Shown piece by piece: positions 22,585 to 31,689 of a DNA stretch of 56,799 nt; the first letter of the stretch is position 1; the number at the start of each line of letters is the position of its first letter. Source of the stretch: a virus; the IMG/VR virus record IMGVR_UViG_3300049783_001292, positions 1 through 56,799 of that record. One strand, 5' to 3'. Made by a program: the position numbers and the translations under genes. The notes under the pieces were generated by a model. The model was given only the letters and a program-made list of their open reading frames with translations, was not told where the DNA came from and did not search any database.

Positions 22585-23298
22585 ATGACTGAATTAAAAG
22601 AAACAATCAACGTAATTATTGACGGTGACGAACAGGCTGTTGTCCATATCCGTGAAGTGATGGCTGAGTTTCAGTGTCATAAAGTGGTGATGGCAGCAAA
22701 AATAACCGAAATTGATGAATCTAACGGTAACTGTGATACTTCCATGGAGCTTACCCTACCTGATACTGATATCTCCATGACGTATATTGCGCCACTTGAA
22801 GTGATTGCTCGTTACATGCCTGTAGTTGGTGACTATGTTGTTCTATATGAAAACGATTATGTTTCCATTAGCCCTAAACAGGCATTTGAAGATGGTTATA
22901 GTCAAATTCAGTTTACTAACCTTGGTGATGAATTAAATATCCCCACTGAAAACATGGACCAAATCACGGCGATTGCTAAAATGTGCCATGAAGTATTAAG
23001 CGCCTATTGCTTGGCATTGCGCGAAGAACAAACGCTCTGGTCTGAATTAAGTGATGAAGCGCGAGATAAAATTATTGGTCGTGTCGCTTTTATTATTCTT
23101 AACCCTGATGCCAAAGCTCAAGCTAATCATGATGTTTGGATGCTTAAGATGCTATCGAATGGTTGGACATACGGAAAAGCTAATGACACTGCTAAGAAAA
23201 AGCATTCGAGCCTAGTGCCGTTTCATCATTTACCCACTGAGCAACAAGCCAAGGACCATATCTTTAACGCGATAGTTCGACAAGCTATCGATAGTTAG
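22585..23298 (+). CDS. RyR-domain phage protein
   Basis: 237 residues. Residues 1-110 are a beta-rich domain. Residues about 145-232 follow the RyR repeat: LWSELSDEARDKIIGRVAFI, VWMLKMLSNGWTYGKANDTA, KKKHSSLVPFHHLPTEQQAK. RyR domains were named from ryanodine receptors and occur in phage and bacterial proteins, often linked to nucleotide-derived ligand sensing in conflict systems. Here it lies between portal and scaffold, so a structural or host-takeover role is possible. Confidence 0.8.
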   Translation: MTELKETINVIIDGDEQAVVHIREVMAEFQCHKVVMAAKITEIDESNGNCDTSMELTLPDTDISMTYIAPLEVIARYMPVVGDYVVLYENDYVSISPKQAFEDGYSQIQFTNLGDELNIPTENMDQITAIAKMCHEVLSAYCLALREEQTLWSELSDEARDKIIGRVAFIILNPDAKAQANHDVWMLKMLSNGWTYGKANDTAKKKHSSLVPFHHLPTEQQAKDHIFNAIVRQAIDS

Positions 23299-23305
23299 TT
23301 TACCC

Positions 23306-23340
23306 CAAGGGCTAGCCTTTACCATCAAGGGCTAGCCTTT
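23306..23340. repeat. 15-bp direct repeat (CAAGGGCTAGCCTTT)
   Basis: Two exact copies, 23306-23320 and 23326-23340, each built round a GGCTAGCC palindrome. A related GGCTAG pair forms the hairpin after the capsid gene (25762-25791). Confidence 0.75.
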
Positions 23341-23355
23341 GCCCTAAGCAAATAC

Positions 23356-23393
23356 AAAAAAGCCACCTTTGAATTTTTCGAGGTGGCTTTTTT
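23356..23393 (+). terminator. Strong bidirectional terminator after the RyR gene
   Basis: AAAAAAGCCACCT (23356-23368) and AGGTGGCTTTTTT (23381-23393), perfect 13-bp arms with a 12-base loop. It would limit read-through from terminase-portal genes into the scaffold gene, which may therefore have its own promoter in 23394-23480; none is obvious. Confidence 0.88.
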
Positions 23394-23484
23394 GTGGCTG
23401 TTTTTTAGCACAATTCGCAATGGCAGCGATACGCCTGAACTTAATAAATTCGTAACCATACGATAAATGGTCGAGGAAACAAAC

Positions 23485-24531
23485 GTGAGTAAAGACTTTG
23501 ATGAAATTTTAGCATCTGGTGATGAAGCCGCAATTGAAGCAGCTTTGGCAGAAATGGAAACCAGTGGTGACGTTCTCTTTAGTGAAGAAGATGACGAAAC
23601 CGCACCGGTAGAAGCTCCAGTAGAAGCACCAGCAGTTGTTGAACCTATCGCAGAAAATGACGTAGCAACACCGGAACCGTCACCCGCTGACACGACAGTT
23701 AAACAACCAGGCGTTAGAGAAATAGATGGCAAGCTTTACGCTGAAATCTCAGCCGATAACGCAGTAATACAATCGAAAAACGGTAAACACCATGTTCCTT
23801 ACGATGTGCTAGCAAACGCACGACAAGAGACTATGAGCACCAAAGCGCAATTGGATGAACTCACACAAGCGAATTCCAAGCTACAAGTTAGCTTCGACGA
23901 AACAAAACGCGTCAGTGAATTATATTCAAAGCAATTAGGTGATGCCGGTTTAGATCCAGAATTACTACCCGAACAAATGCTAAAAGACCCTGCGCTCATG
24001 GCGCAAATCAAAGAAGACTATCCACAAATCGGTGAATTGGTTGGCGCACTAGCAAGTCAGTTAGAGCAAAAATCAGCGCAAGCGGCAGCTTCACAAGCAG
24101 AAGCCCCGCAAGCACAAGCACCGGTTGCCGCAGATCCCTTTCGAGCAGCATTTGAGCAAACAGCCCACTTAAAAGCGTGGCAAGCAGATGATATTGACCG
24201 CTGGGATTTTGCGCAAAAAGTGGATAGCCGACTCGCTGAAGATCCCTTGTTTGAAAGCAAACCCTTAGCGGAGCGCTTGGCAGAAGTAGAACGTCGCACA
24301 ATGGCGGCGTTTGGTGATGAATTACCGGCATTAGCTGAAAAACAATCACCCTCTACCAACCCTAAAGCTCCAATCCCAAATACCCCGACTGACATAGGAC
24401 ACCAGGGCAGCGATACGAACCCTCATGCTCATATTTTAGACCAGGACGCAGGGTCAATGACCACGCAAATGGAAAGTATGACTGAAGCACAAATCGAAGC
24501 CCTGTTGTCTGATGCGTCGAATTTTCTCTAG
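23485..24531 (+). CDS. Scaffold-like protein
   Basis: 348 residues from GTG at 23485, chosen for GAGGAA 6 bases upstream; ATG at 23467 gives six more residues. Very acidic, low complexity in the first 80 residues (EEDDETAPVEAPVEAPAVVE), helical middle (KAQLDELTQANSKLQVSFDE), Ala/Gln-rich spacer, and a short C-terminal helix (MTEAQIEALLSDASNFL). This composition and the place directly before the capsid gene are those of phage scaffolding proteins, which shape the procapsid and then leave. Confidence 0.75.
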   Translation: MSKDFDEILASGDEAAIEAALAEMETSGDVLFSEEDDETAPVEAPVEAPAVVEPIAENDVATPEPSPADTTVKQPGVREIDGKLYAEISADNAVIQSKNGKHHVPYDVLANARQETMSTKAQLDELTQANSKLQVSFDETKRVSELYSKQLGDAGLDPELLPEQMLKDPALMAQIKEDYPQIGELVGALASQLEQKSAQAAASQAEAPQAQAPVAADPFRAAFEQTAHLKAWQADDIDRWDFAQKVDSRLAEDPLFESKPLAERLAEVERRTMAAFGDELPALAEKQSPSTNPKAPIPNTPTDIGHQGSDTNPHAHILDQDAGSMTTQMESMTEAQIEALLSDASNFL

Positions 24532-24540
24532 GAAAAAACA

Positions 24541-25752
24541 ATGACAACTATTACCAAAGCTCAGGCAGCTAAAGCGTTTGGTGCTGCGTTATTCACGCAC
24601 ACTCGTCGTCAAAACTCATTCGTTAACATGCTTACTGGCTCTGCTCCACAAGCCGCTAAGAAAGATGGTAACAAAGGCAAAAACCAAACGGAAAAGGGCG
24701 CACCTATCGTTATGATTAACGATTTAGCGTCACAAGCCGGTGATGCGGTTGAAATGGATTTATTCCACAACCTAAACGGTTTGCCGACTATGGGTGATCG
24801 TAAGTTAGAAGGTCGCGGTGAAGATTTATCGAAAACAACGTTCGAGCTTGGCATTAACCAAGGCCGTAAGATGGTAGATAGCGGCGGTAAAATGTCGCAA
24901 AAGCGTACTAAGCATAACTTACTTAGCACTGCCAAAACCTTACTTGGTAACTTCTTCAATGATTATCAAGATGAAATCTCTATGTACCATTTAGCCGGTG
25001 CGCGTGGCTCATTTGCGGGTGATGATATTATTATCCCACTAAGTAATCATGAAGAATTTGAAGACATTATGGTTAACCCTGTAATGGCGCCAACGTATGA
25101 CCGTCATATTTTTGGTGGTGATGCGACGAACTTTCAATCCCTTGATGCTGCCGACATTATGACAATGGATAAGTTAGATGATTTAGCGTTGATTTTGGAA
25201 GAGCAAAGTCACCCAATCAAACATATTCAGTTTGAAGCCGATCAAATGTCAAATGAAGACCCGTTCTTCTTGTTGTTCGTCACCCCTCGCCAGTGGCGCG
25301 ATCTGTACGCTTCTGCAACGGATAAAAAATTACAAGAGTTACAGGCTCGTGCAATGAAGCGTGGTAGCGGCTTTAATCATGCCGTATTCAAAGGTGATGT
25401 AATCATGTGGCGCAACATTCTTGTGCGTCAGTATCGCAAGCCAGTACGTTTCTATGCCGGTGATGAAGTCGCTGTATCGAACAACAACAAGCTAGCAACA
25501 ACCTCAATACAAACAGCCAGTGTTGATATTGATCGCGCTATTTTGTTAGGCGGTCAGTCATTAGCGAATGCTTACGGTGGTTCAAGCTCAGGCTCTCACT
25601 TTTCAATGACTACTGAAAAAACCGATCATGGTAATGGTCGCGAAACTTCAATTGGTTGGATGAACGGTTGTAAGAAAGTGCGCTTTGCTGAAAAGTCTGG
25701 TCGCATTAACGATTACGGTACCATGATTTTAGATACGGCTGTCACGCTGTAA
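24541..25752 (+). CDS. Major capsid protein, N4 gp56-like
   Basis: 403 residues. FTHTRRQNSFVNMLTGSAPQ, GDAVEMDLFHNLNGLPTMGD, LEGRGEDLSKTTFELGINQG and FVTPRQWRDLYASATDKKLQ match the N4-gp56/DUF4043 family of HK97-fold capsid proteins. The C-terminus ends NDYGTMILDTAVTL. AGGA 7 bases before the ATG. Followed by a hairpin at 25762. Confidence 0.9.
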   Translation: MTTITKAQAAKAFGAALFTHTRRQNSFVNMLTGSAPQAAKKDGNKGKNQTEKGAPIVMINDLASQAGDAVEMDLFHNLNGLPTMGDRKLEGRGEDLSKTTFELGINQGRKMVDSGGKMSQKRTKHNLLSTAKTLLGNFFNDYQDEISMYHLAGARGSFAGDDIIIPLSNHEEFEDIMVNPVMAPTYDRHIFGGDATNFQSLDAADIMTMDKLDDLALILEEQSHPIKHIQFEADQMSNEDPFFLLFVTPRQWRDLYASATDKKLQELQARAMKRGSGFNHAVFKGDVIMWRNILVRQYRKPVRFYAGDEVAVSNNNKLATTSIQTASVDIDRAILLGGQSLANAYGGSSSGSHFSMTTEKTDHGNGRETSIGWMNGCKKVRFAEKSGRINDYGTMILDTAVTL

Positions 25753-25761
25753 CTAACAACG

Positions 25762-25798
25762 AAAGGCTAGTCTTTTAAAGGGCTAGTCTTTTATTTTT
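25762..25798 (+). terminator. Weak hairpin after the capsid gene
   Basis: AAAGGCTAG pairs with CTAGTCTTT (25783-25791, one wobble) followed by TTATTTTT. Could attenuate transcription so capsid is made in excess. Confidence 0.55.
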
Positions 25799-25820
25799 GA
25801 TATTTTTTGGAGAAAATCCG

Positions 25821-26204
25821 ATGAAAAGAACATTTTATAAAGGCGCAATGGGCAACCTTTCGCTACACACCATGACCGTATCGTTAGCAGCATTGGCTGC
25901 GTCTGCAAAAGAAGTGTTGGAAGGTGAGTTGCCAATTGGCGCTGAAATTACCGGCGTTCGCTTTAACGTTGACGCATTGGGCGCAGATACGGAATTCAAA
26001 GTTGACTTAGTTGATAAGTCTAGTGGCTCTCGCGCTATTTTAGCGGCCACTACTTCAACCAGTGCAACCTCTGGCATTAATTCCATTAAGCCTGTGTACA
26101 TTGGCGATGAAGGTGTTTGCGATTTAGTGCTGCAAAATACGGGTACAGGTCCGGCAAGCGGTGAAGTGAGCATTAGTATTGAGTATCGCTTTAAAGGTTA
26201 CTAA
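25821..26204 (+). CDS. Capsid decoration-like or head protein
   Basis: 127 residues from the ATG at 25821, preceded by TTGGAG. Predominantly beta with a regular pattern (GAEITGVRFNVDALGADTEF, VYIGDEGVCDLVLQNTGTGP) and no Trp. The position just after the capsid gene is that of decoration or stabilising proteins. No family firmly recognised. Confidence 0.6.
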   Translation: MKRTFYKGAMGNLSLHTMTVSLAALAASAKEVLEGELPIGAEITGVRFNVDALGADTEFKVDLVDKSSGSRAILAATTSTSATSGINSIKPVYIGDEGVCDLVLQNTGTGPASGEVSISIEYRFKGY

Positions 26205-26237
26205 GCCTTACCCCGACTGAATTTTAACTTTTTAATT

Positions 26238-26265
26238 AGCCTGGCTTACTGAGTCAGGCTTTTTT
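26238..26265 (+). terminator. Intrinsic terminator after the decoration-like gene
   Basis: AGCCTGGCT, loop TACTG, AGTCAGGCT (one wobble pair), then TTTTT. It ends 15 bases before the next ATG. Confidence 0.8.
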
Positions 26266-26280
26266 ATTGGGAATAATAAA

Positions 26281-26727
26281 ATGAGCAAGATTGATATTAC
26301 TTACATTGGCACCAAGCCGGTAAAAAAAGACACTGTTACAGGTTCGCGCCTTTTATTTCCTCGCGGCAAGCCAGTACCGGTAGAGTCTGACGTTGCACAC
26401 CAACTGCTTGATTACCCGAAAGTGTGGGCATTGGCCGATGAAGCGGAAGAAATTGTTAAAGAGCAAGCCATTAAAGCTAAAGCGATTGCTGAAAAAATAG
26501 CAAAGGAAGCCGAAGCCGAAAATAAAGCAAATTTAGACCAAAGTATGCTAGTCAATGTTAACGGTGAAACGATTGATATTGCTAAGTTTAGCGGCAACCA
26601 GCTTGAGACATTAGTTGAAGCCAATGATTTAACAATTACCGCCAAGCCTAAGCCTGTTACTCAGTATCGTGAAGCTGTGCGTAATGAATTGCGTGAGTTA
26701 AACGGCAAACCTGAACTAGAAGGTTAG
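26281..26727 (+). CDS. Head-region hypothetical protein
   Basis: 148 residues. Starts with a small beta domain (IDITYIGTKPVKKDTVTGSR, PRGKPVPVESDVAHQLLDYP), continues with an Ala/Glu/Lys coiled coil (about residues 55-85) and a C-terminal helical hairpin. The N-terminal pattern is like short phage proteins that follow capsid genes. Function unknown. Confidence 0.68.
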   Translation: MSKIDITYIGTKPVKKDTVTGSRLLFPRGKPVPVESDVAHQLLDYPKVWALADEAEEIVKEQAIKAKAIAEKIAKEAEAENKANLDQSMLVNVNGETIDIAKFSGNQLETLVEANDLTITAKPKPVTQYREAVRNELRELNGKPELEG

Positions 26728-26736
26728 GAGCAGTAA

Positions 26737-27312
26737 ATGGCACAACTACGTGAACTCTTGCCATTGTTGCGGGAAAAATGCAGTGGCATGTTAGATCAGC
26801 AAGCGATTGACCAAATAAAAAAGGCTTATCGAAATTTTTGCCTTGAGTCTGGTTATCTACAACAAGTTGAAACCGTTACTCGCAGTGCTGACGGGACTAT
26901 CTTATTAACCCCACCGGTTCAGCATTACATTGGCGCTATTCAGGTAGTGATTGAAACCAAAGGCGGCAAAGTGCTTGAAAAAGGTGTGGGTTATAAGGTT
27001 GATTCAAGCCAGAACGTCACTGTCGCTCAAGGCTACGATGAAGTTCACGTTACATATTCTATTGTGCCAAAGCTTCCAATGGACGATGCCATTGATGCTA
27101 ATGATGATATTTTGCAGCGTTGGCCGGACGAGATAGCCGCCGGAGCCGCCGCTTTGTTGCGGATAATACCAGAACGGCCGTGGAGCAACCCACCACTGGC
27201 TGATTTTTATCAACGGGATTTTGTTAAGGGCCACCGCGAAGCGTTTCAACTACGTGTCGCAGCCAATGACGAGATCCAATTTCAACCTCAATCAACTCGG
27301 AACTTCTTCTAA
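26737..27312 (+). CDS. Head-tail connector-type protein
   Basis: 191 residues. AGGAG 7 bases before the ATG. LREKCSGMLDQQAIDQIKKA helices, then a strand-rich part (TILLTPPVQHYIGAIQVVIE), then WPDEIAAGAAALLRIIPERP, DFYQRDFVKGHREAF. The last motif resembles adaptor proteins that bind the portal base. Placement among portal-distal genes supports this. Confidence 0.62.
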   Translation: MAQLRELLPLLREKCSGMLDQQAIDQIKKAYRNFCLESGYLQQVETVTRSADGTILLTPPVQHYIGAIQVVIETKGGKVLEKGVGYKVDSSQNVTVAQGYDEVHVTYSIVPKLPMDDAIDANDDILQRWPDEIAAGAAALLRIIPERPWSNPPLADFYQRDFVKGHREAFQLRVAANDEIQFQPQSTRNFF

Positions 27313-27965
27313 TGTCACTAGTCACCTCAAATGAAATAATTCTTAGAGTCAATAAGCTGTTAAATGACAGTGGTTTTATCCGCTGGACTAAAGAGGAACT
27401 GCTTGATTACTTTAACGATGCCCAACGCGCGATAGTTATTCGCCGCCCTGATGCTTACACCGTTGATGTAGACGACTTTGCTTGCAGCTTAGGGACTAAA
27501 CAAACCTTGCCCGCTGACGCATTGCGCTTAATTGATATTACACGCAACAGCAGTGGCCGAGCCATTAAAGGCCCGTTTGATAAAACAGTATTAGATGATA
27601 ATTACCCTAACTGGTATTCGGGTGATACGGCTACAGAAGCCGAGTTGTTTATTTATGACGAGCGCAACCCTAAAACATTTTACGTTTACCCCGGCGTTGT
27701 TGTTGCGACGAAACTAACAGCGGTTTACTCGAAAGCGCCACCGGCAATCACACTCGCGCAAAATGAAGCGCAAGAGGTTATGTCGCTTGATGATATTTAC
27801 GTTAACGCCATTATTGAGTGGATCATGTATCGCTGTTACATGAAAGATGCTGAATATGCGGCTAGCCCGAACAAAAGCATGATGCACCAAAACGCATTTA
27901 AAACGCAGATCGGTGAAAAATCACAAGCGGATAGCGCCGTTGCTGGCCAGGTAATTAAGGACTAA
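27312..27965 (+). CDS. Tail adaptor-type protein (DUF6682-like)
   Basis: 217 residues. RWTKEELLDYFNDAQRAIVI, then beta segments TLPADALRLIDITRNSSGRA and KTFYVYPGVVVATKLTAVYS, and IIEWIMYRCYMKDAEYA. This order recurs in podovirus tail adaptor proteins and I associate it with DUF6682. TAATG coupled to the previous gene. Confidence 0.68.
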   Translation: MSLVTSNEIILRVNKLLNDSGFIRWTKEELLDYFNDAQRAIVIRRPDAYTVDVDDFACSLGTKQTLPADALRLIDITRNSSGRAIKGPFDKTVLDDNYPNWYSGDTATEAELFIYDERNPKTFYVYPGVVVATKLTAVYSKAPPAITLAQNEAQEVMSLDDIYVNAIIEWIMYRCYMKDAEYAASPNKSMMHQNAFKTQIGEKSQADSAVAGQVIKD

Positions 27966-27967
27966 TC

Positions 27968-30900
27968 ATGACTGCAAACTCAGGTGCTTGGTATCGCACA
28001 GGTAAAGTTACCCTCGTAAATGGCAGCAAAAGTATTGTTGGCACTGATACCTCTTGGTTATCGGCACTAATAGCGGTTGCTGTTGGTGATATTTTTAGTG
28101 TGGACTCGGCAACCTGGTATGAAGTAACTAGCATCAGTGCTGACGGTAGTCTTGAATTAGATAGAAACTTTGAAGGTGGCTCAGCAGGGCCAATTAACTA
28201 CGCGATTATTCGCAACACTTCAGGCACAGTGCTAACCCGTATTGCTGGGCAAATAGCGGTGCAGTTTAATCAAAAGCAATTATTCCTTGATGAATTGCGC
28301 ACCTGGTTAAACTCGGTTAATACAACTGAGAATGTTACTGATAGTCACGGCGTATCAACAGCCATCACGACACCGGCGCAAATGGAAAGCGAACACTCTG
28401 GCCGCATTGCGCAAGTCGATACCTTAGTAAATGGTATTTCTGCCATGACCAAAGCGGAGTTCTTTGCATTAGCTGAAAAGCGTAAAACGGATAGCGCAGG
28501 GAGTGGGTTTAGTGAGTGGGGTAAAACTTATACAACTAGCTCAGTTTATGAAATTGTTAATGAAGGTATTTGGTCATATAGCTCACAGCCAAATAGGTTA
28601 ATGCTTGGTGATGACTTAGATATGATAGGTAATAGTAGAACACCTTACGCGATTTCAAATGTGAATGGTGTTCAATTAGTTATCAAGGCAGTAAATGAAG
28701 ACAATGACAGAGCCCTTATAAAGTTCCCCAACGCTCCCGATGGCACAGAAACATACGACACAAGCAATGGTAACGTAGTCCAACACTCTAGTACTACATT
28801 AGCGTTTGCTTCTGAAACTGCAACGAATAAAGTGATTACTTCTCGTCAAGACTTTGTATTTTTAGAGTCGTGGCATGAGAAAATCTCTGATAAAGACGTA
28901 GTGTATCCTCTTGGTAACGTCCAGTATGGGGCAACTAGTTATGAAGGTATCGCATTAGCTACTAACGGTATTCCTCAAGGTTACTCAGCGTTTGGTGAAT
29001 GGGATACTGCAACAACTGGTAACGATGCTATATGGTCAACATTATCAGATGCAAATAAAGAAAAGTTCATACAAGACCCTGAGAACAATATTTATAGTGA
29101 TGGTGGTGAGTTAATTCAAGTACGTTATAGAAAACGTGTTGTTAAGGGGTTGGGTGATAATTGGGGTGGGTTAGACTTCTCTACCAATTCAGCTAGTTCA
29201 ATCTTATATAACTCTACAAAAAGAGTACAACCACAAGGGTCTAAAACATCACTACCGACAGGTGATTTAGATACATATACAGTGGCTCAGTTCTATAGAA
29301 ACAATACCTCTGGTACTATATCAACAGGACTCCCTTATGGAGTTAGCGTTGCTACTATTGGTAATGACGGAAGTACTTATACCACATCAGCACACAACGG
29401 CCTATGTTTTGCTATCCCTATCGCCCTTGTGAGTAGACGTAATCAAGGCGGTTATCATCCAGTTTATAATAGTAATGGCTGTATGACTTATGCGGCGGAT
29501 GCTAATAGTGATGGATTGGTTAGTCAAAGGCGTGAATGGTCTGCTATGGAAGCTGGAAGGACTATAAGTAACCAACTTGATTGTTTTAGTGATAAGTTAA
29601 ACTGGAACTCAGCAATACCTTCAACAGGGGTTTTTCGTGGTTATTCTGCCGATGGTGCTATAGCTGGTGGCAATTCAGGAAGACCAGACGATAAGTTCTA
29701 CGATGCTATCTATGCTTCTGACGTAAATGACCTAAGAATGTCATCTAAGAAACTACCTTTAGCTGAAATACGTGAAAAGTATAAGAGAATGGCTATTGCA
29801 GGGGAAGTTAGAGGATTTGAGAGTGTTCCTTATTTGTTAAGGTTCGATACTAACTCATATTCAACAAACCCAGATAAACTTAATGTTTTAATAGGAGATG
29901 CCTCTGACGTTTCTGTTGGTGATATAATTGTAATAGAAAGTAGTAATAATACATATGTCACACGTACAGTGGATGCTATTACTAATGATACCCTATTCTT
30001 CCTTGTACCCTTTGACAGATTAGCTAATGGCATAGTTGCAATCCACAAAGCACAAACCCACAAACAAGCCAACCCAACTTGGACGGATATTATAGGTAGT
30101 CCTGCCAACATAGCCGCTACTTTTCCTGATGGTGTTGAGGGGCAGTGGATACCTGTGATACCTGATGGTACTGGTAATTATAAATTAAACAGGAAATCCA
30201 TTAGCTCAGAAGTATCCGCAGAGTGGTCAAACGACAATGGTGCCTCATGGAGTCAGACAGGTACAGCTACTAACTTAGATACTACCAATAATGATATTGG
30301 GCATCCAAGTGTCCACGCAGCTAATTCTGTATCTCTGAATCACTACGAAACCCAAGCGCATTTCACTAGTGATGTGGGTAGTAGCGGTGATAATAGCAAG
30401 GTGTTGGATTTGGGGGGTGTGTGGTGTCATAATGATTATTGGGTTCCTAATGGAATGATACTTCATTCTAGCTTAATAGGTAAAATAGCAACTTCGGGTG
30501 GTTCAGTTGTGCATAATATTGAGCCATCATTAGAGTATATCGCTTTTGATAGTACGGGAGTGATTAGAAGCGGGGGCGCTTACATTGAACCAACACACCC
30601 TACCATTTCCCTAGAAAACCCTGACAATTCTGCCATAAAAACCCTAGACTACTTATCTCATGATAACAACGTAGCTAAATTGTGTTATGCGTATAAAGAA
30701 ATGATTTGGGATAGTGCTGCTGCTGATGTAACTTATTATACTAATATTACTATGGCTTCAGCGATGAACTCAGTAAATACTGGTGAACATTATAATATTA
30801 CAGGCGGTAATCTTTCAGGTTACTACCAGTGTATGTCGCAGTTTTCAGGTAGTTCGTTTCAGACTCATTATGATTCTGGGATAATACGCCTAGACAACAA

Positions 30901-31084
30901 CGGTAACATAATAAAGTCTTCAGATGGCTCGCTAATTGGTAGTTACATGACAGGGGCTGGTTTTGGTGACAACAACAAGTTTGAAATCACTGATGGTCAA
31001 GAATCATTTACTGATGATAATGGTCAGACAGGTCTACGAGGTTCTGCTTCATTTAATACACAACATTTTATAGTGGAGACATAA
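27968..31084 (+). CDS. Tail fibre or receptor-binding protein
   Basis: 1,038 residues. Residues 1-170 form a conserved virion-attachment part (GKVTLVNGSKSIVGTDTSWL, LELDRNFEGGSAGPINYAII, MTKAEFFALAEKRK). From about residue 175 the sequence changes to a Ser/Thr/Asn/Gly/Tyr-rich, beta-type body with frequent TAT and AAT codons, unlike its neighbours, which suggests module exchange. The end is rich in Gly and Asn. Short C-terminal partner gene follows. Receptor binding is inferred from this pattern and context. Confidence 0.72.
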   Translation: MTANSGAWYRTGKVTLVNGSKSIVGTDTSWLSALIAVAVGDIFSVDSATWYEVTSISADGSLELDRNFEGGSAGPINYAIIRNTSGTVLTRIAGQIAVQFNQKQLFLDELRTWLNSVNTTENVTDSHGVSTAITTPAQMESEHSGRIAQVDTLVNGISAMTKAEFFALAEKRKTDSAGSGFSEWGKTYTTSSVYEIVNEGIWSYSSQPNRLMLGDDLDMIGNSRTPYAISNVNGVQLVIKAVNEDNDRALIKFPNAPDGTETYDTSNGNVVQHSSTTLAFASETATNKVITSRQDFVFLESWHEKISDKDVVYPLGNVQYGATSYEGIALATNGIPQGYSAFGEWDTATTGNDAIWSTLSDANKEKFIQDPENNIYSDGGELIQVRYRKRVVKGLGDNWGGLDFSTNSASSILYNSTKRVQPQGSKTSLPTGDLDTYTVAQFYRNNTSGTISTGLPYGVSVATIGNDGSTYTTSAHNGLCFAIPIALVSRRNQGGYHPVYNSNGCMTYAADANSDGLVSQRREWSAMEAGRTISNQLDCFSDKLNWNSAIPSTGVFRGYSADGAIAGGNSGRPDDKFYDAIYASDVNDLRMSSKKLPLAEIREKYKRMAIAGEVRGFESVPYLLRFDTNSYSTNPDKLNVLIGDASDVSVGDIIVIESSNNTYVTRTVDAITNDTLFFLVPFDRLANGIVAIHKAQTHKQANPTWTDIIGSPANIAATFPDGVEGQWIPVIPDGTGNYKLNRKSISSEVSAEWSNDNGASWSQTGTATNLDTTNNDIGHPSVHAANSVSLNHYETQAHFTSDVGSSGDNSKVLDLGGVWCHNDYWVPNGMILHSSLIGKIATSGGSVVHNIEPSLEYIAFDSTGVIRSGGAYIEPTHPTISLENPDNSAIKTLDYLSHDNNVAKLCYAYKEMIWDSAAADVTYYTNITMASAMNSVNTGEHYNITGGNLSGYYQCMSQFSGSSFQTHYDSGIIRLDNNGNIIKSSDGSLIGSYMTGAGFGDNNKFEITDGQESFTDDNGQTGLRGSASFNTQHFIVET

Positions 31085-31086
31085 TC

Positions 31087-31689
31087 ATGGACTTATTATA
31101 TTTTGAAACTTTAAATGAAGCGGGTGAAGTTGTTGTTAATCGCCCTGAAACAAAATCTAATACCGATTTAGAGCGAGTTATTGCGTTAAACAAGCCAATC
31201 AGTGTTGTTGAGAGATTCGCTGAAATGGTGGTGTTGGGCGAACAATGGGCATGGTATGACTTATATCAGCAATATCTTATCGATGTTATTGAGCATGACG
31301 AGTTAGTTAATAACCATGTGATTGAATACGATGAAGATGGCGTCGAAATAGAATGGTTAGCGCCAATGCCACCGGTTGAAACTACTCGCCCCGTATTAGT
31401 CACCACTGAGCAGTTATTAGCGAGTGCAAAAGGACATTCCGCTTTAGTAAAAAATCGCGGCGTTGAATTGCTTGGCAAAACAATCAGTTTAAATGAGTCT
31501 AATCAAAACGGCATAGCCGCCGTCTTAACCGGCTTGTCTTTAGCTGAAAGCGTTGGCGCTGATATGTTTCCCTTATCGTTTAAAGCGGAAACATTAAGCG
31601 GCGTGGTGTCTATGCCATTTGCTGACTTAGCAGCGTTTAAAGGCTTTGCTTTGCAGTTTATGGGTGCAAGACAGGCGTTTTTCAAATGA
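31087..31689 (+). CDS. Tail fibre assembly-like protein (DUF4376-like C-terminus)
   Basis: 200 residues. N-terminal half mentions of own tail (VVVNRPETKSNTDLERVIAL, EYDEDGVEIEWLAPMPPVET), C-terminal half is the helical part (NRGVELLGKTISLNESNQNG, MPFADLAAFKGFALQFMGAR) typical of small proteins encoded after tail fibres that act as chaperones or remain bound. The segment SLAESVGADMFPLSFKAETL fits that family. GGAG precedes the ATG. Confidence 0.68.
   Translation: MDLLYFETLNEAGEVVVNRPETKSNTDLERVIALNKPISVVERFAEMVVLGEQWAWYDLYQQYLIDVIEHDELVNNHVIEYDEDGVEIEWLAPMPPVETTRPVLVTTEQLLASAKGHSALVKNRGVELLGKTISLNESNQNGIAAVLTGLSLAESVGADMFPLSFKAETLSGVVSMPFADLAAFKGFALQFMGARQAFFK

Noticed and set aside
23325-23732. 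Leftward 135-codon frame over the scaffold gene start
   Set aside because: Low-complexity Ser/Thr/Ala product antisense to the acidic repeat of the scaffold; it runs across a bidirectional terminator.
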